64,000 bases of DNA from Oscillatoriaceae cyanobacterium Prado104 (GCA_025454405.1 JALOON010000018.1:62001-126000), one strand, 5' to 3'. Numbered from the stretch's first letter, positions 18,974 to 29,566 are shown. Numbers and translations are program-made. The notes: generated by a model not told the origin, from the sequence alone.

Positions 18974-19189
18974 ACAAATAGTTGACAGTTGACAGTTGAC
19001 AGTGAGGTTTTAAGACAAGTATTCAAATGCTGTTCTAAAAAAAATCCGCCGTCAAATTGTGGGGGTTAATCACCCTTAATATCTGGTAATAGGTAACAAA
19101 CTGCTCGCTCTAGAAAAAACAGGTAATTACTACATTCTTACCGATTGCCAACTACCAATTACCAATTAACAATTAACTCACCAACTCCT
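18974..19189. repeat. Spacer with TTGACAG heptamers before rpsC
   Basis: Three TTGACAG units at 18980-19003 and ACCAATT-type units at 19150-19180 flank ~150 bp of unassigned sequence. No gene is visible. Confidence 0.65.
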
Positions 19190-19918
19190 ATGGGACAAAA
19201 AATACATCCAATTGGTTTTCGTCTCGGCATTACCCAAGAGCACCGCTCCCGCTGGTTTGCCGATGCCAAAAACTATCCCGAACTCTTGCAAGAAGACTAT
19301 AAAATTCGCCAGTACGTCGAAAAAAACCTCAATAATGCCGGCATCTCCGCCGTCAAAATCGAGCGGAAAGCAGACCAAATCGACCTGGAAGTGCAAACCG
19401 CCAGACCGGGCGTAGTTGTAGGTCGCGGTGGTGCTGGCATCGAGACCTTGCGAGTCGGCTTGCAGAAAGACCTCGGCAGCAACCGCCAAATCCGAATCAA
19501 CGTCGTTGAAGTCCAGCGCGTAGACGCCGATGCCACTCTGATTGCGGAATACATCGCCCAGCAGCTAGAACGGCGCGTATCCTTCCGCCGAGTAGTGCGC
19601 CAAGCCATCACCCGCGCCCAAAAAGCAGGCATCCAAGGTATCAAAATTCAAGTCAGCGGACGCCTCAATGGTGCTGAAATCGCCCGTACCGAATGGACGC
19701 GCGAAGGACGAGTCCCCTTGCATACCCTGCGGGCCGACATCGACTACGCCTACTGCACCGCCCAAACTATCTACGGCATCCTCGGCATTAAAGTGTGGGT
19801 TTTCAAAGGCGAAATCATTCCCGGACAGGAAGAAATACCCGCTCCCAATGCAGCCCCGCCCCGCGCCAAACAAAAACGCCGCCGCCAACAGTTTGAAGAT
19901 CGATCGAACGAAGGCTAA
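19190..19918 (+). CDS. rpsC: 30S ribosomal protein S3
   Basis: 242 residues. The start is ATG 19190 ([14 protein letters not shown]); an upstream in-frame ATG at 19145 would add residues encoded by heptamer repeats and is rejected. S3 helps form the mRNA entry channel. The KH domain motif [13 protein letters not shown] is at about residues 73-85, and the C-terminal domain has [21 protein letters not shown]. The tail ends in a basic KQKRRRQQ segment. Confidence 0.96.
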   Translation: MGQKIHPIGFRLGITQEHRSRWFADAKNYPELLQEDYKIRQYVEKNLNNAGISAVKIERKADQIDLEVQTARPGVVVGRGGAGIETLRVGLQKDLGSNRQIRINVVEVQRVDADATLIAEYIAQQLERRVSFRRVVRQAITRAQKAGIQGIKIQVSGRLNGAEIARTEWTREGRVPLHTLRADIDYAYCTAQTIYGILGIKVWVFKGEIIPGQEEIPAPNAAPPRAKQKRRRQQFEDRSNEG

Positions 19919-20046
19919 TAGTTGATAGTTGATAGTTAAGTTTTGAGTTGTGAATTAAGAACTGTCTTTAACTCAAAACTCAAAACTCAAAACTCCTTAC
20001 CAATTACCGACTACCAATTCCCAATTCCCAATTCCCAATTCCCCCA
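19919..20046. repeat. Heptamer spacer between rpsC and rplP
   Basis: TTGATAG units lead into the TTTTGAG...CTCAAAA opposed arrays (19936-19993) and then about four CCAATTC units (20012-20043). The core matches the spacer upstream of ndhN (6455-6535). Confidence 0.8.
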
Positions 20047-20049
20047 GCC

Positions 20050-20469
20050 ATGTTAAGCCCCAAAAGAACAAAATTCCGCAAACAACAGCGCGGGCGAATG
20101 ACAGGTGTTGCTACCCGCGGCAACGTCGTTAGCTTTGGCGAGTTCGCACTGCAAGCCCTCGAACCCGCCTGGATCACTTCCCGCCAAATAGAAGCCGGAC
20201 GGCGTGCTATGACTCGCTACATCCGGCGCGGCGGCAAAATTTGGATTCGCATTTTCCCCGACAAACCAGTTACCCAACGCGCCGCAGAAACCCGGATGGG
20301 TTCGGGTAAAGGTGTTCCCGAGTTTTGGGTTGCCGTTGTCAAACCGGGTCGGATTATGTTTGAAATTGGCGGCGTTGCTGAAGAAACAGCGCGCGAAGCA
20401 ATGCGTTTGGCATCCTTCAAATTGCCGATTAAAACCAAGTTCATCACCCGCGAAGAAGGCCAAACCTAG
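20050..20469 (+). CDS. rplP: 50S ribosomal protein L16
   Basis: 139 residues, ATG start. L16 sits near the A-site tRNA and organises the central protuberance. [45 protein letters not shown] and [21 protein letters not shown] are present. Confidence 0.97.
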   Translation: MLSPKRTKFRKQQRGRMTGVATRGNVVSFGEFALQALEPAWITSRQIEAGRRAMTRYIRRGGKIWIRIFPDKPVTQRAAETRMGSGKGVPEFWVAVVKPGRIMFEIGGVAEETAREAMRLASFKLPIKTKFITREEGQT

Positions 20470-20629
20470 GGTCGATCGAAGGTAGAATTAAGCCTGCTGA
20501 AAGCCGAACTTTCAAAAAAAAGAAAGCAATCTAACATTCTGGCACCCATCAGTTTTATTTCCTTCGACACTCAGCCTAAAAAAAGCCTTTTGCCTTCAAA
20601 AGATTGCAGAAAAGATCGAGCACACAATT

Positions 20630-20890
20630 ATGTCTTTGCCCAAGATTAAAGAAGCTAGAGAATTGAGCGATGCGGAAATAGCAGAGCAAATTCTAGCCGT
20701 CAAGCGCCAACTAATGGAATTGCGACTCCAGCAAGCTACCGGCCGCCTGGAGAAGCCGCATCAGTTCAAGCACGCCAAACACCGACTAGCTCAATTAATG
20801 ACTGTCGAACGCGAACGGCAAATCGCTGCTGATGCTGCCGAAGTTGCAACATCTGCCCTCTCGGAACCAGCAGTAACCGCTGCTGAATAG
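20630..20890 (+). CDS. rpmC: 50S ribosomal protein L29
   Basis: 86 residues, ATG start. L29 lies near the tunnel exit next to L23. The core ELSDAEIAEQILAVKRQLMELRLQQATGRLEKPHQFKHAKHRLAQL is typical. The last ~20 residues (EVATSALSEPAVTAAE) extend beyond the usual 65-75 residues and look disordered. Confidence 0.94.
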   Translation: MSLPKIKEARELSDAEIAEQILAVKRQLMELRLQQATGRLEKPHQFKHAKHRLAQLMTVERERQIAADAAEVATSALSEPAVTAAE

Positions 20891-21143
20891 CGACCCCAAA
20901 CAGGGTTAAAGAAACACCATTAATTTATTTAGCATTCAATCAAGGTCAAAATCGAATAACGAGCGTAGCATATTCGATTTTGATTTTGACAGGGTTCGCT
21001 AAGGTCTGAAACACAATACGAAACATCTCGCAAACCCGCCCGACAAGACCAAAATCTTGCAGTTCGATCGAGCCGAAACAAATCAAAAACAATCGGCTCG
21101 ATCTCGCAAATCTCACAAAAAGTCGCACAGCAAAATAGTAACT

Positions 21144-21392
21144 ATGGCAGTTAAAGAACGAGTTGGCGTAGTAGTCAGCGACAAAATGAACAAAACGGTT
21201 GTGGTAGCAGTAGAAAACCGCTCCTCCCACATCAAATACGGCAAAACCGTAGTCCGCACCGAACGGTACAAAGCTCACGACGAAGAAAATAAGTGCAAAA
21301 CGGGCGATCGAGTCCGCATCACTGAAACCCGCCCCTTGAGCAAAACCAAACGCTGGACTGTGGCTGAAATTTTCGGTACAAAAGATGGCTAA
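21144..21392 (+). CDS. rpsQ: 30S ribosomal protein S17
   Basis: 82 residues from ATG 21144 ([21 protein letters not shown]); a longer upstream frame is not conserved and is rejected. S17 is a primary 16S-binding OB-fold protein. Conserved parts are [39 protein letters not shown]. The 250-bp spacer in front contains CGATCGAGCC / GGCTCGAT inverted words. Confidence 0.96.
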   Translation: MAVKERVGVVVSDKMNKTVVVAVENRSSHIKYGKTVVRTERYKAHDEENKCKTGDRVRITETRPLSKTKRWTVAEIFGTKDG

Positions 21393-21479
21393 TAGTTAAT
21401 TGCTAGCAGTTAATTGACCGACAAAAACCAATTTTCAATTAGCAATTATCCATTACCGATTTACCAATCACCAACCACC

Positions 21480-21848
21480 ATGATTCAACCCCAGACATAC
21501 CTCAACGTTGCCGACAATAGTGGAGCCCGCAAACTAATGTGCATTCGCGTATTGGGAGGTGGCAACCGCCGCTACGGCGGAGTCGGCGATGTCATCATTG
21601 CCGTAGTCAAAGATGCCATTCCTAACATGGCAGTCAAAAAATCTGATGTAGTCAGGGCCGTGATTGTCAGAACCCGCAAAGGCTTGCGTCGCGACAGCGG
21701 CATGAGCATTCGTTTTGACGACAACGCCGCCGTCATCATCAACCCCGAAGGCAACCCCAAAGGCACTCGCGTTTTCGGGCCTGTCGCCCGCGAACTTCGC
21801 GACAAAAACTTTACAAAAATCGTTTCCCTAGCGCCGGAGGTACTTTAA
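21480..21848 (+). CDS. rplN: 50S ribosomal protein L14
   Basis: 122 residues from ATG 21480 ([27 protein letters not shown]), the exact family length; the frame is open further upstream only through a repeat-derived stretch. L14 is at the subunit interface with L19. [35 protein letters not shown] is typical. Confidence 0.97.
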   Translation: MIQPQTYLNVADNSGARKLMCIRVLGGGNRRYGGVGDVIIAVVKDAIPNMAVKKSDVVRAVIVRTRKGLRRDSGMSIRFDDNAAVIINPEGNPKGTRVFGPVARELRDKNFTKIVSLAPEVL

Positions 21849-21849
21849 A

Positions 21850-22212
21850 ATGTTCGGAAAAAAGGGTAAAGCCACTAGCGAACCGCAACGCTATAGAATG
21901 CACGTCAAAAAAGGCGACACCGTTCAAGTAATTACTGGCAAAGAAAAAGGTAAAGTCGGAGAAATCTTAAAGACATATCCTAAAGTCAGCAAAGTAGTTG
22001 TTAAAGGTGTTAACGTCAGAACCAAGCACGTTAAACCCCAGCAGGACGGTGAATCTGGCAGAATCGTCAGTTTTGAAGCTCCGATTCACAGTTCCAACGT
22101 GATGCACTACTCGGAAAAAGAGAAAGTAGCCAGCCGCATCTGCTACACCTTTAGCGAAGACGGCCGCAAACTCCGACAGCTCAAAAAAACTGGAGAAATT
22201 ATCGATAAATAG
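21850..22212 (+). CDS. rplX: 50S ribosomal protein L24
   Basis: 120 residues, ATG one base after the rplN stop, with GGAGG at 21837-21841 as its ribosome-binding site, so co-translated with rplN. L24 initiates 50S assembly. The KOW motif [20 protein letters not shown] is at about residues 19-38, followed by [11 protein letters not shown]. Confidence 0.96.
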   Translation: MFGKKGKATSEPQRYRMHVKKGDTVQVITGKEKGKVGEILKTYPKVSKVVVKGVNVRTKHVKPQQDGESGRIVSFEAPIHSSNVMHYSEKEKVASRICYTFSEDGRKLRQLKKTGEIIDK

Positions 22213-22309
22213 TTGTCAGTCAGCAGTCATTAGTCAGCAGTTAAAAGTTAAAAAATATCAACTATCAACTGTCAACTATCAACTGTCAACTATCAACTAT
22301 CAACTCAAC
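22212..22309. repeat. TATCAAC/TGTCAAC heptamer array before rplE
   Basis: AGTCAGC-type units at the rplX stop are followed by about eight consecutive TATCAAC/TGTCAAC units (22255-22308). These are complementary to the TTGACAG and TTGATAG families used in other spacers. Confidence 0.85.
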
Positions 22310-22351
22310 TTCCTGACCAAGCCCAGGAACAGTCCAATAAACCCAAAAACC

Positions 22352-22897
22352 ATGCCAGACAAACTCAAAGTTCTTTACCAAGACAAGATAGTACCGAAAC
22401 TGATGGAGCAGTTTAAGTACACAAATATCCATCAGGTTCCCAAACTCGTTAAAGTTACCGTCAACCGCGGTTTGGGAGAAGCATCTCAAAATGCTAAGGC
22501 ACTAGATTCTTCACTCAATGAAATTGGCATCATTACCGGACAAAAACCGGTAGTAACGCGGGCGAAAAAAGCGATCGCGGGCTTTAAAATCCGTAAAGGA
22601 GTACCTGTCGGCGTCATGGTAACGCTAAGGTCCGATCGGATGTATGATTTTCTCGATCGGCTGATTAACCTAGCGCTGCCAAGAATCCGCGACTTCCGCG
22701 GCATTAGTCCCAAAAGCTTCGACGGGCGCGGCAACTACAGCTTGGGATTGAGAGAACAGTTAATTTTCCCCGAAATAGAATATGACAGCATCGATCAAAT
22801 TCGAGGCATGGACATTTCAATCATCACCACAGCAAATACCGACGAAGAAGGACGCGCCTTGCTTAAAGAAATGGGAATGCCGTTCCGGGACAACTAA
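22352..22897 (+). CDS. rplE: 50S ribosomal protein L5
   Basis: 181 residues, ATG start. L5 binds 5S rRNA and contacts the P-site t[45 protein letters not shown] and [30 protein letters not shown] are present. Confidence 0.97.
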   Translation: MPDKLKVLYQDKIVPKLMEQFKYTNIHQVPKLVKVTVNRGLGEASQNAKALDSSLNEIGIITGQKPVVTRAKKAIAGFKIRKGVPVGVMVTLRSDRMYDFLDRLINLALPRIRDFRGISPKSFDGRGNYSLGLREQLIFPEIEYDSIDQIRGMDISIITTANTDEEGRALLKEMGMPFRDN

Positions 22898-22919
22898 GCA
22901 GTAGAGAAAGAAGCAAAAG

Positions 22920-23321
22920 ATGGCAGCTAACGATACCATAGCAGATATGTTGACGCGCATTCGCAATTCTTGCATGGCGCGCCACCAAACAACGCAAATT
23001 CCAGCTACAAAAATGACCCGCAGCATCGCTCAAGTTCTCAAAAATGAGGGCTTTATCGGTGAAGTTGAAGAAGCAGAAGAAGGGATCGAGCGATATTTAG
23101 TGCTTTCTCTAAAGTACAAAGGCAAAACTCGCAAGCCCATTATCACCGCACTCAAGCGAGTCAGCAAACCAGGACTTCGGGTTTACTCGAACCGCAAAGA
23201 ATTGCCCAGAGTTTTAGGCGGAATCGGCATTGCCATTATTTCCACCTCTAGTGGCATTATGACCGATCGAGAAGCCAGACGCCAAGGCTTGGGTGGGGAA
23301 GTGCTTTGTTATGTTTGGTAA
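22920..23321 (+). CDS. rpsH: 30S ribosomal protein S8
   Basis: 133 residues, ATG start 22 bp after rplE. S8 organises the central domain of 16S r[63 protein letters not shown] are typical. Confidence 0.97.
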   Translation: MAANDTIADMLTRIRNSCMARHQTTQIPATKMTRSIAQVLKNEGFIGEVEEAEEGIERYLVLSLKYKGKTRKPIITALKRVSKPGLRVYSNRKELPRVLGGIGIAIISTSSGIMTDREARRQGLGGEVLCYVW

Positions 23322-23416
23322 TGGGCGATCGGTAATCGGTAATCAATCTGAAGAATTTAAAACTTTCAACTCATAATTGTATCAATTCTTCTGAATGCAG
23401 ATTTTTGGAACTTTGC

Positions 23417-23467
23417 AACACTAATTACCAATTACCAATTACCAATTACCAATTACCAATTACCCAC
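23417..23467. repeat. ATTACCA heptamer array before rplF
   Basis: Six perfect ATTACCA units stand between rpsH and rplF, ending 20 bp before the rplF start. Confidence 0.85.
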
Positions 23468-23486
23468 TGACAAAAAATTAAAAACT

Positions 23487-24035
23487 ATGTCGCGAATTGG
23501 CAAGCGCCCGATTAGCATTCCCAACAAAGTCACCATCAACCTAGACGGCCAAAACGTAGCTGTCAAAGGTCCTAAAGGTGAACTTTCCCGAACGATACCG
23601 TCTGAAATCGCCCTCGCGATTGAAGGCGAAACTTTACTCGTGACGCGCCGGGACGAATCCCGCGTCGCCCGCCAACTGCACGGCTTGTGCCGCACCCTAG
23701 TCGCCAACATGGTAGAAGGCGTATCCCAAGGTTTTCAGCGCCGCCTGGAAATTATCGGTACGGGTTATCGGGCCCAGGTTCAAGGGCGGACTCTGATTTT
23801 AAACGTCGGTTACAGCAAACCAGTGGAAATGCCCCCTCCAGAAGGCATCACGATGGCAGTTGAAGGCAACACCAACGTCATTGTCTCCGGTATTGACAAG
23901 GAACTCGTAGGCAACACAGCAGCCCGCATCCGCGCGGTGCGCCCGCCTGAAGTCTACAAGGGCAAAGGCATTCGCTACAGCGGCGAAGTCGTCCGGCGCA
24001 AAGCTGGTAAAACAGGCAAAACAGGTAAGAAGTAG
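23487..24035 (+). CDS. rplF: 50S ribosomal protein L6
   Basis: 182 residues, ATG start. L6 lies near the factor-binding site. [17 protein letters not shown] opens the protein, and the C-terminal [30 protein letters not shown] is diagnostic. Confidence 0.97.
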   Translation: MSRIGKRPISIPNKVTINLDGQNVAVKGPKGELSRTIPSEIALAIEGETLLVTRRDESRVARQLHGLCRTLVANMVEGVSQGFQRRLEIIGTGYRAQVQGRTLILNVGYSKPVEMPPPEGITMAVEGNTNVIVSGIDKELVGNTAARIRAVRPPEVYKGKGIRYSGEVVRRKAGKTGKTGKK

Positions 24036-24037
24036 AC

Positions 24038-24400
24038 ATGAAACTTACTCGCAAAGAATCAGTTCACCGCAGGCATCGCCGGGTGCGGCGCAAAGTATTC
24101 GGCACTGCCGAACGTCCCAGACTAGCGGTATTTCGTTCGGCACAGCACATTTACGTTCAAGTGATCGACGACACCAAACAGCACACTTTGGCAGCCGCGT
24201 CAACCCTCGACCCGGAATTAAAAGCCGATCTCAGTTCTGGAGCCAACTGCGAAGCCAGCACCAAAGTCGGTCAGTTAATCGCCAAACGCTGTTCCAATGC
24301 TGGCATAGCCAAAGTCGTATTCGATCGCGGAGGCAACCTCTACCACGGTCGCGTTAAAGCCCTCGCAGAAGCCGCTCGCGAAGCGGGCTTAGATTTTTAG
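24038..24400 (+). CDS. rplR: 50S ribosomal protein L18
   Basis: 120 residues, ATG two bases after the rplF stop, so co-translated. L18 binds 5S rRNA together with L5. [20 protein letters not shown] and [29 protein letters not shown] are typical. A GGAAGAA heptamer array begins right at the stop codon (24398-24425). Confidence 0.97.
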   Translation: MKLTRKESVHRRHRRVRRKVFGTAERPRLAVFRSAQHIYVQVIDDTKQHTLAAASTLDPELKADLSSGANCEASTKVGQLIAKRCSNAGIAKVVFDRGGNLYHGRVKALAEAAREAGLDF

Positions 24401-24565
24401 GAAGAAGGAAGAAGGAAGAGGGAAGAAGAAATATCGAACAAAATTCTGAGTTTTTCTTAGGTGAAAAAGGAAGAAAAAAGCTCGAACAAAATTCTTAATT
24501 CTTAATTGTTAATTCTCGAATTCCGACTGCGAGTTACTAAGCCTCAATTCCCAAAGGACAAAACT

Positions 24566-25108
24566 ATGGCAGAACAAAAAGAACAGCGCAACAAGAAAAA
24601 AAGCAATAACAAAACGCGCGAAAAAGAATCCGAATGGCAAGAACGGGTCGTGCAAATCCGTCGCGTTACCAAAGTAGTTAAAGGCGGTAAAAAACTCAGC
24701 TTCCGCGCCATAGTCATTATCGGCAACGAACGCGGTCAAGTGGGAGTGGGAGTCGGTAAAGCTAGCGACGTAATCGGTGCCGTTAAAAAAGGCGTCGCCG
24801 ACGGCAAAAAGCACCTCATCGAGGTTCCCTTAACCAAAACTAACTCGATCCCTCACCCAATCGACGGTGCGGGCGGCGGAGCTAAAGTTATGATGCGGCC
24901 GGCAGCCCCAGGTACGGGTGTAATTGCCGGGGGAGCAGTGCGAACTGTTCTCGAACTAGCAGGAGTTCGCAACATCTTGGCCAAACAGCTAGGCTCTGGA
25001 AATCCTTTAAACAACGCCAGAGCAGCAGTCAACGCCCTGTCTACTCTCCGCACTTTGTCCGATGTGGCCGCGGAGCGCGGAATTGCTGTAGAAAATCTCT
25101 ACGGTTAG
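24566..25108 (+). CDS. rpsE: 30S ribosomal protein S5
   Basis: 180 residues from ATG 24566 ([16 protein letters not shown]); an earlier in-frame start is repeat-derived and rejected. S5 forms part of the mRNA entry channel and affects decoding accuracy. [30 protein letters not shown] and [31 protein letters not shown] are conserved. Confidence 0.96.
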   Translation: MAEQKEQRNKKKSNNKTREKESEWQERVVQIRRVTKVVKGGKKLSFRAIVIIGNERGQVGVGVGKASDVIGAVKKGVADGKKHLIEVPLTKTNSIPHPIDGAGGGAKVMMRPAAPGTGVIAGGAVRTVLELAGVRNILAKQLGSGNPLNNARAAVNALSTLRTLSDVAAERGIAVENLYG

Positions 25109-25125
25109 GGCGAGAGAAAGAGTAA

Positions 25126-25185
25126 GTAGTTTTGAATTTCTCTTTTAATTCAAAACTCAAAACTCAAAACTCAAAACTCATTGAA
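25126..25185. repeat. Opposed heptamers before rplO
   Basis: AGTTTTGAATT at 25128-25138 is answered by AATTCAAAACT and further CTCAAAA units (25147-25180). This gives an imperfect hairpin between rpsE and rplO of the same family as the ndhN and rpsC spacers. Confidence 0.75.
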
Positions 25186-25205
25186 TACTACCAATTACCA
25201 AAACT

Positions 25206-25652
25206 ATGAGATTGCAAGACGCCAGACCAAAAGCTGGCTCCCAAAAGCGACCGCGGCGCTTGGGCAGAGGTATCTCTGCAGGTCAAGGCGCGAGTTCCGG
25301 TAAAGGGATGCGCGGTCAAAAATCTAGAGCCGGCAGCGGCACCAGACCCGGTTTTGAAGGCGGTCAAAACCCCCTCTACCGTCGCCTGCCAAAGCTGAAA
25401 AACTTCCCTTTAGTGAACCGCAAAGAGTACACTATCATTAATGTAAGCAAACTAGCATCGCTCCCCGCCAACACAGAAGTTACCCTAGCGTCTTTAATGG
25501 CAGCAAAAATTGTTACTGCTGACAACGGACCGCTAAAAATCTTAGGAGATGGCGAACTGAACGTACCGCTGCAAGTGCGCGCCGCCGCTTTTACAGCAGG
25601 CGCTCGTACCAAAATCGAAGCAGCAGGCGGAAGTTGCGAAATAGTTGCCTGA
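25206..25652 (+). CDS. rplO: 50S ribosomal protein L15
   Basis: 148 residues, ATG start. L15 is a late-assembly 50S protein. [46 protein letters not shown] and [20 protein letters not shown] are typical. rpsE is followed directly by rplO because rpmD (L30) is absent, as in cyanobacteria generally. Confidence 0.97.
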   Translation: MRLQDARPKAGSQKRPRRLGRGISAGQGASSGKGMRGQKSRAGSGTRPGFEGGQNPLYRRLPKLKNFPLVNRKEYTIINVSKLASLPANTEVTLASLMAAKIVTADNGPLKILGDGELNVPLQVRAAAFTAGARTKIEAAGGSCEIVA

Positions 25653-26051
25653 AGGTTTGAGATTTGAGTCGATACTTTGAGTCGATACCTTGAGTCGATA
25701 CTGGGTAGCGGTAACGAGTTTTCGATCGCGAGTGCTTTCATCTGTTGCTAAATCGGGACTTCAACGCAGCAATTAATTTGGTGCAAGTCCCGCCATCTCA
25801 AGTAAGGATAACCCATCCTAAATTCACACCTGCAATTCACAACACCTGCGGACTCTGAAAAAGCCGACTCCCCAGGCAAAAGCAGCTAGAAACTAGCAGG
25901 AAATAAGTGTCAAATTGGTAGTTGATGTCCGTCAATTCCACTTTGCGTAGATCTTAATGTAACAGAACTTGCCTGAATCTCAAATCCTCAAGTTTGCTAT
26001 CAAAAAATGATTTAGCCCAAACTTCCGAATCTAAAATCCCGAATCGTAACT
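25653..26051. repeat. rplO-secY spacer with a 13-bp triplicate and an inverted repeat
   Basis: Three perfect TTGAGTCGATAC cores with a 13-bp period stand at 25664-25701. Further on, CGGGACTT (25754-25761) and AAGTCCCG (25785-25792) can form an 8-bp stem. No open frame of interest lies in the 399 bp, and no convincing promoter was found. Confidence 0.6.
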
Positions 26052-27356
26052 ATGGACGTTAGTAGAGAAAAAGCGCCAACTGCACAAGAGACTTTCTTGC
26101 AGATGGCTCAAGCTGCGGGTTTGCGGGGCCGCATCCTCGTTACCCTCGGCTTGCTGATTTTAGTACGCTTGGGCGTCCACCTGCCAGTCCCCGGAATCGA
26201 TCGCACCGCCTTTTCCCAAAACGTTCAAAACAGTCCTTTAATAGGCTTTTTGGATCTGTTTTCCGGAGGCGGGCTGTCAGCATTGGGGATTTTTGCCCTG
26301 GGGATTTTGCCCTACATTAATGCTTCAATTATCGTCCAACTTTTAACCGCTGCTTTGCCTAGTTTGGAAGATTTGCAGAAGAATGAAGGAGAAGCGGGAA
26401 GGCGGAAGATTTCTCAAATTACTCGCTACGTTTCTTTGGGTTGGGCTGTCTTGCAAAGTATCGGCATTGCAATTTGGGTCAGCCCTTTTGCTCAAATTCC
26501 GACGCCTTTATTTATCGCAGAAACGGCTCTGGCTTTGACGGCGGGGTCGATGTTTGTCATGTGGGTTTCGGAATTGGTAACGGAACGGGGCATCGGCAAC
26601 GGCGCTTCGCTGCTGATTTTTATCAATATTGTGGCGGTGCTGCCGCGTTCTTTAGGACAAACTTTTGAACTCGCTCAAAGCGGGGATCGCGCGATCGTCG
26701 GTCGGGTAGTTGTTTTGCTGCTAGTATTTTTGATCACGATCGTCGGTATCGTTTTCGTTCAAGAAGGTACTCGCCGCATCCCGATCATTTCGGCCCGCCG
26801 CCAAGTCGGTCGCAAGATTTATCGCGAAAGTCGCAGTTATTTGCCACTGCGACTGAATCAAGGCGGGGTGATGCCGATTATTTTTGCTTCGGCGGTGTTA
26901 ATTGTGCCGGCTTCTCTGGCTCAGTTTACTAGCAACCCGATTTTGATTCAAGTATCTAATATTTTGAATCCGAACGGGCCGGTGCCTTGGGCTTACGCGC
27001 TGTTTTATCTGGTGTTGATTTTGTTCTTTAGCTATTTCTACTCGTCGTTGATTGTCAACCCTGTAGATATGTCTCAGAACTTGAAGAAAATGGGGGCCAG
27101 CATTCCGGGGATTCGTCCGGGTCAAAAAACAAGCGATTATGTAGAGCGGGTTTTGAACAGGTTGACTTTCTTGGGAGCGATTTTTCTCGGTTTGGTGGCA
27201 ATTGTGCCGGCGGCCGTGGAAAGTGCGATTGGAGTGCAAACTTTTAGAGGATTTGGTGCAACTTCGCTGCTAATTCTAGTAGGTGTCGCGATCGAAACTG
27301 CCAAGCAAATTCAAACATACGTCATTTCCCAGCGATATGAAGGAATGGTGAAGTAA
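26052..27356 (+). CDS. secY: Preprotein translocase subunit SecY
   Basis: 434 residues with ten hydrophobic segments, as expected of the channel-forming subunit of the Sec translocon in the plasma and thylakoid membranes. The plug-region stretch GLSALGIFALGILPYINASIIVQLL, the cytosolic loop EGTRRIPIISARRQVGR and the C-terminal MVNPVDMSQNLKKMG-like segment (NPVDMSQNLKKMGASIPGIRPGQKTSDYVERVLNRLTFLGAIF, from ~residue 337) are conserved. ATG at 26052. It is followed four bases later by adk, the classic secY-adk coupling. Confidence 0.97.
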   Translation: MDVSREKAPTAQETFLQMAQAAGLRGRILVTLGLLILVRLGVHLPVPGIDRTAFSQNVQNSPLIGFLDLFSGGGLSALGIFALGILPYINASIIVQLLTAALPSLEDLQKNEGEAGRRKISQITRYVSLGWAVLQSIGIAIWVSPFAQIPTPLFIAETALALTAGSMFVMWVSELVTERGIGNGASLLIFINIVAVLPRSLGQTFELAQSGDRAIVGRVVVLLLVFLITIVGIVFVQEGTRRIPIISARRQVGRKIYRESRSYLPLRLNQGGVMPIIFASAVLIVPASLAQFTSNPILIQVSNILNPNGPVPWAYALFYLVLILFFSYFYSSLIVNPVDMSQNLKKMGASIPGIRPGQKTSDYVERVLNRLTFLGAIFLGLVAIVPAAVESAIGVQTFRGFGATSLLILVGVAIETAKQIQTYVISQRYEGMVK

Positions 27357-27360
27357 TCGA

Positions 27361-27930
27361 ATGCAATTTATTTTCATGGGACCTCCAGGGGCGGGCAAGG
27401 GAACTCAGGCTCAAATTTTGGCCGCTTCCTGGAAAATTCCCCACATTTCGACGGGTGACATCCTGCGCGCTTGCGTGGTAGCGCAGACAGCCTTGGGCCA
27501 AAAAGCGCAAGCCTACATGGATAAGGGAGAATTAGTACCCGACGAGTTGCTGATGGACATCGTGGCGGAACGCCTCAAGGAACCCGATGCTGCTGCTGGC
27601 TGGATTCTTGACGGCTTTCCCCGCACTGTTCCCCAGGCAACTTTTCTGGACAAGCTGCTGCACGAACTTAGTGGCAAGGGGGCTGCTAATACCGGTTTGA
27701 AGGCTGTCAATTTGGACGTGCCCGATGACATTTTAGTGGCTCGCCTGCTGTCTCGGGGGCGCAAGGATGACAATGAGGAAACGATCCGCAGGCGGTTGCA
27801 AGTTTACCGCGAGCAAACGGAACCGCTGATCTCATTTTACGGCGATCGCCATCAATTAGTAGCGGTTGACGGCGATCGAGCAATGGCAGAAGTTACGGCG
27901 CACTTGCAGCAAGAATTGGCGGGCAGCTAA
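27361..27930 (+). CDS. adk: Adenylate kinase
   Basis: 189 residues. Catalyses ATP + AMP to 2 ADP in the cytoplasm. P-loop GPPGAGKGT at residues 7-15, AMP-binding STGDILRA, DGFPRT, and the arginine-rich RLLSRGRKDDNEETIRRRL. It is a short form without the inserted LID domain of E. coli Adk, common in cyanobacteria. ATG four bases after secY, so co-expressed with it. Confidence 0.96.
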   Translation: MQFIFMGPPGAGKGTQAQILAASWKIPHISTGDILRACVVAQTALGQKAQAYMDKGELVPDELLMDIVAERLKEPDAAAGWILDGFPRTVPQATFLDKLLHELSGKGAANTGLKAVNLDVPDDILVARLLSRGRKDDNEETIRRRLQVYREQTEPLISFYGDRHQLVAVDGDRAMAEVTAHLQQELAGS

Positions 27931-28310
27931 ATTCAAGTTGCCCAGTTGCCAATGTTACCAGGCGTTAAGAAAAATGTCAGATTCTTCAGCTAAAGAATTT
28001 ATTCGTTAAGTTTAAATTCTGGCAAATCCCTTCTAACTCCAACTTTTGGAGTAGCCTGTTAGCGCAATAACTTTTGCTAAGATATGTTAACTAGGAGCTT
28101 TTTGTGCTATTAGATTTTGTCAGGGTGGTTGCTGTCCGGATTGAGGTCAACGCTAATTGCAACAACTTTTACTGGATTCACAGCTCGATTTAGCGATGGT
28201 TGAGTCTTGAAGTCGATCGAGTGGCAGCAGAAGCGAGAGTGCGAGTTTGACTTGTGTCGATCGAGCTGTACTCCTAGTTAATTAAATGTCGAGTTGAGGT
28301 AAATACCAAA
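27931..28310. other. adk-infA spacer, 380 bp
   Basis: No gene seen; map, which sits here in some bacteria, is absent. The sequence is AT-rich between 28000 and 28130 and may hold an internal promoter, but no element stands out. The infA ribosome-binding region GAGGT is at 28295-28299. Confidence 0.45.
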
Positions 28311-28535
28311 TTGTCTAAGCAAGATTTAATTGAAATGGAAGGGACGGTGACGGAATCACTGCCCAATGCGATGTTTCGAGTTGACCTGGATAACGGGTTC
28401 AACGTCCTAGCTCACATTTCCGGCAAAATCCGCCGCAACTACATCAAGATCCTACCGGGCGATCGGGTCAAAGTCGAATTAACCCCCTACGATTTGACCA
28501 AAGGTAGGATTACATACCGCCTGCGGAAAAAATAA
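28311..28535 (+). CDS. infA: Translation initiation factor IF-1
   Basis: 74 residues, the family length, with a TTG start: [23 protein letters not shown] follows immediately, and there is no upstream ATG in frame. GAGG lies ~12 bases upstream. IF-1 is an S1-type OB-fold protein that occupies the A site during initiation. [36 protein letters not shown] is almost invariant. The rare start may keep its expression low relative to ribosomal proteins. Confidence 0.95.
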
Positions 28536-28584
28536 GCTTAGATCGAAATTTCTCAAAACTAATTCTAAGTTTAATTAGACAAAA

Positions 28585-28616
28585 TTTGGTAAAATGCGTC
28601 TGATTTATGTTATAAT
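28585..28616 (+). promoter_or_regulatory. Candidate internal promoter (extended -10)
   Basis: TGTTATAAT at 28608-28616 is a perfect extended -10 (TGnTATAAT). The -35 side is weak (TTTGGT/TTGGTA at 28585-28591, 19-20 bp away), which extended -10 promoters tolerate. It lies ~280 bp upstream of rpmJ in the only gene-free gap of that part and could drive rpmJ-rpsM-rpsK-rpoA-rplQ. Confidence 0.45.
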
Positions 28617-28894
28617 GCTACGTTTGTAGTGTTGCCTTCAAGGACGCCGATCGCCCACCGACTGAGGAAGTCAATAGAAAGTCAAGCCAGCGCTCATCCG
28701 TGAAAGTACCAGCAGCTAACACTTTTAAAGCAGGCGAACTTTCCCAGAGCAAAGTCAGTGAGTGCAAGCAAAATCCTTGAAGAAAAGAAACCGCAATTCA
28801 TACAGTTTAATCGAGGAAAGACCCAACACCCTGCCCAGTCTTTCCTCCCACCGCCAGCCTGCGGTATGGCGGGGTTCTCCAGGCAGGAAGCACG

Positions 28895-29008
28895 ATGAAA
28901 GTTAGAGCATCTGTCAAAAAAATTTGCGAAAAATGTCGCGTCATCCGCCGCCGAGGTCGAGTGATGGTGATATGCACTAACCCCAAACACAAACAGCGCC
29001 AGGGTTAG
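28895..29008 (+). CDS. rpmJ: 50S ribosomal protein L36
   Basis: 37 residues: starts [14 protein letters not shown] and ends KHKQRQG, TAG at 29006-29008. The zinc ligands of the C+ form are all there: C11, C14, C27 and H32. L36 is a small zinc-ribbon protein that stabilises the 23S core. Position between infA and rpsM is the standard one. The gene is too short for routine length cut-offs. Confidence 0.96.
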   Translation: MKVRASVKKICEKCRVIRRRGRVMVICTNPKHKQRQG

Positions 29009-29095
29009 ACAACCAGAAAATTGGGTATTGCTGCGATTAGAGCAGTGCTTAATTGAACATTGTAGCCAAATCGGAAAACTAGGGAGACAAAAAGT

Positions 29096-29479
29096 GTGGC
29101 ACGGATTGCCGGGGTAGACCTTCCACGCGACAAGCGCGTCGAAATAGGTCTGACATACATTTACGGAATCGGGCTCTCGAGGGCCCAAGACATTATTGCA
29201 GCAACAGGCGTCAATCCTGACACCCGCGTCAAGGATTTGAGCGAAGCAGACGTGGCTGCTTTGCGGGCTCACGTAGAGAGCACCTACCAGATAGAAGGAG
29301 ACCTGCGGCGCTGGGAGTCGATGAACATCAAGCGCCTGATGGATATCGGAACATATCGGGGCCGCCGTCACAGGTTGGGCTTGCCGGTGCGGGGGCAGCG
29401 AACCCGTACCAACGCCAGAACCCGCCGGGGCGTGCGCCGGACTGTTGCGGGCAAGAAAAAAGCACCGTCCAAGAAATAA
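29096..29479 (+). CDS. rpsM: 30S ribosomal protein S13
   Basis: 127 residues, GTG start with AGGGAG at 29081-29086. S13 is in the 30S head, contacting L5/L31 and the P-site tRNA through its basic tail. [26 protein letters not shown] and [18 protein letters not shown] are typical. Confidence 0.97.
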   Translation: MARIAGVDLPRDKRVEIGLTYIYGIGLSRAQDIIAATGVNPDTRVKDLSEADVAALRAHVESTYQIEGDLRRWESMNIKRLMDIGTYRGRRHRLGLPVRGQRTRTNARTRRGVRRTVAGKKKAPSKK

Positions 29480-29566
29480 CAGCAGTTTGCAGGAATTTTA
29501 TGCTCCTGCCGGCTGTTTCCCCGCCTTTGGGGCAAGTAATTCAATGAAAACGATAAAGAGACTAAT

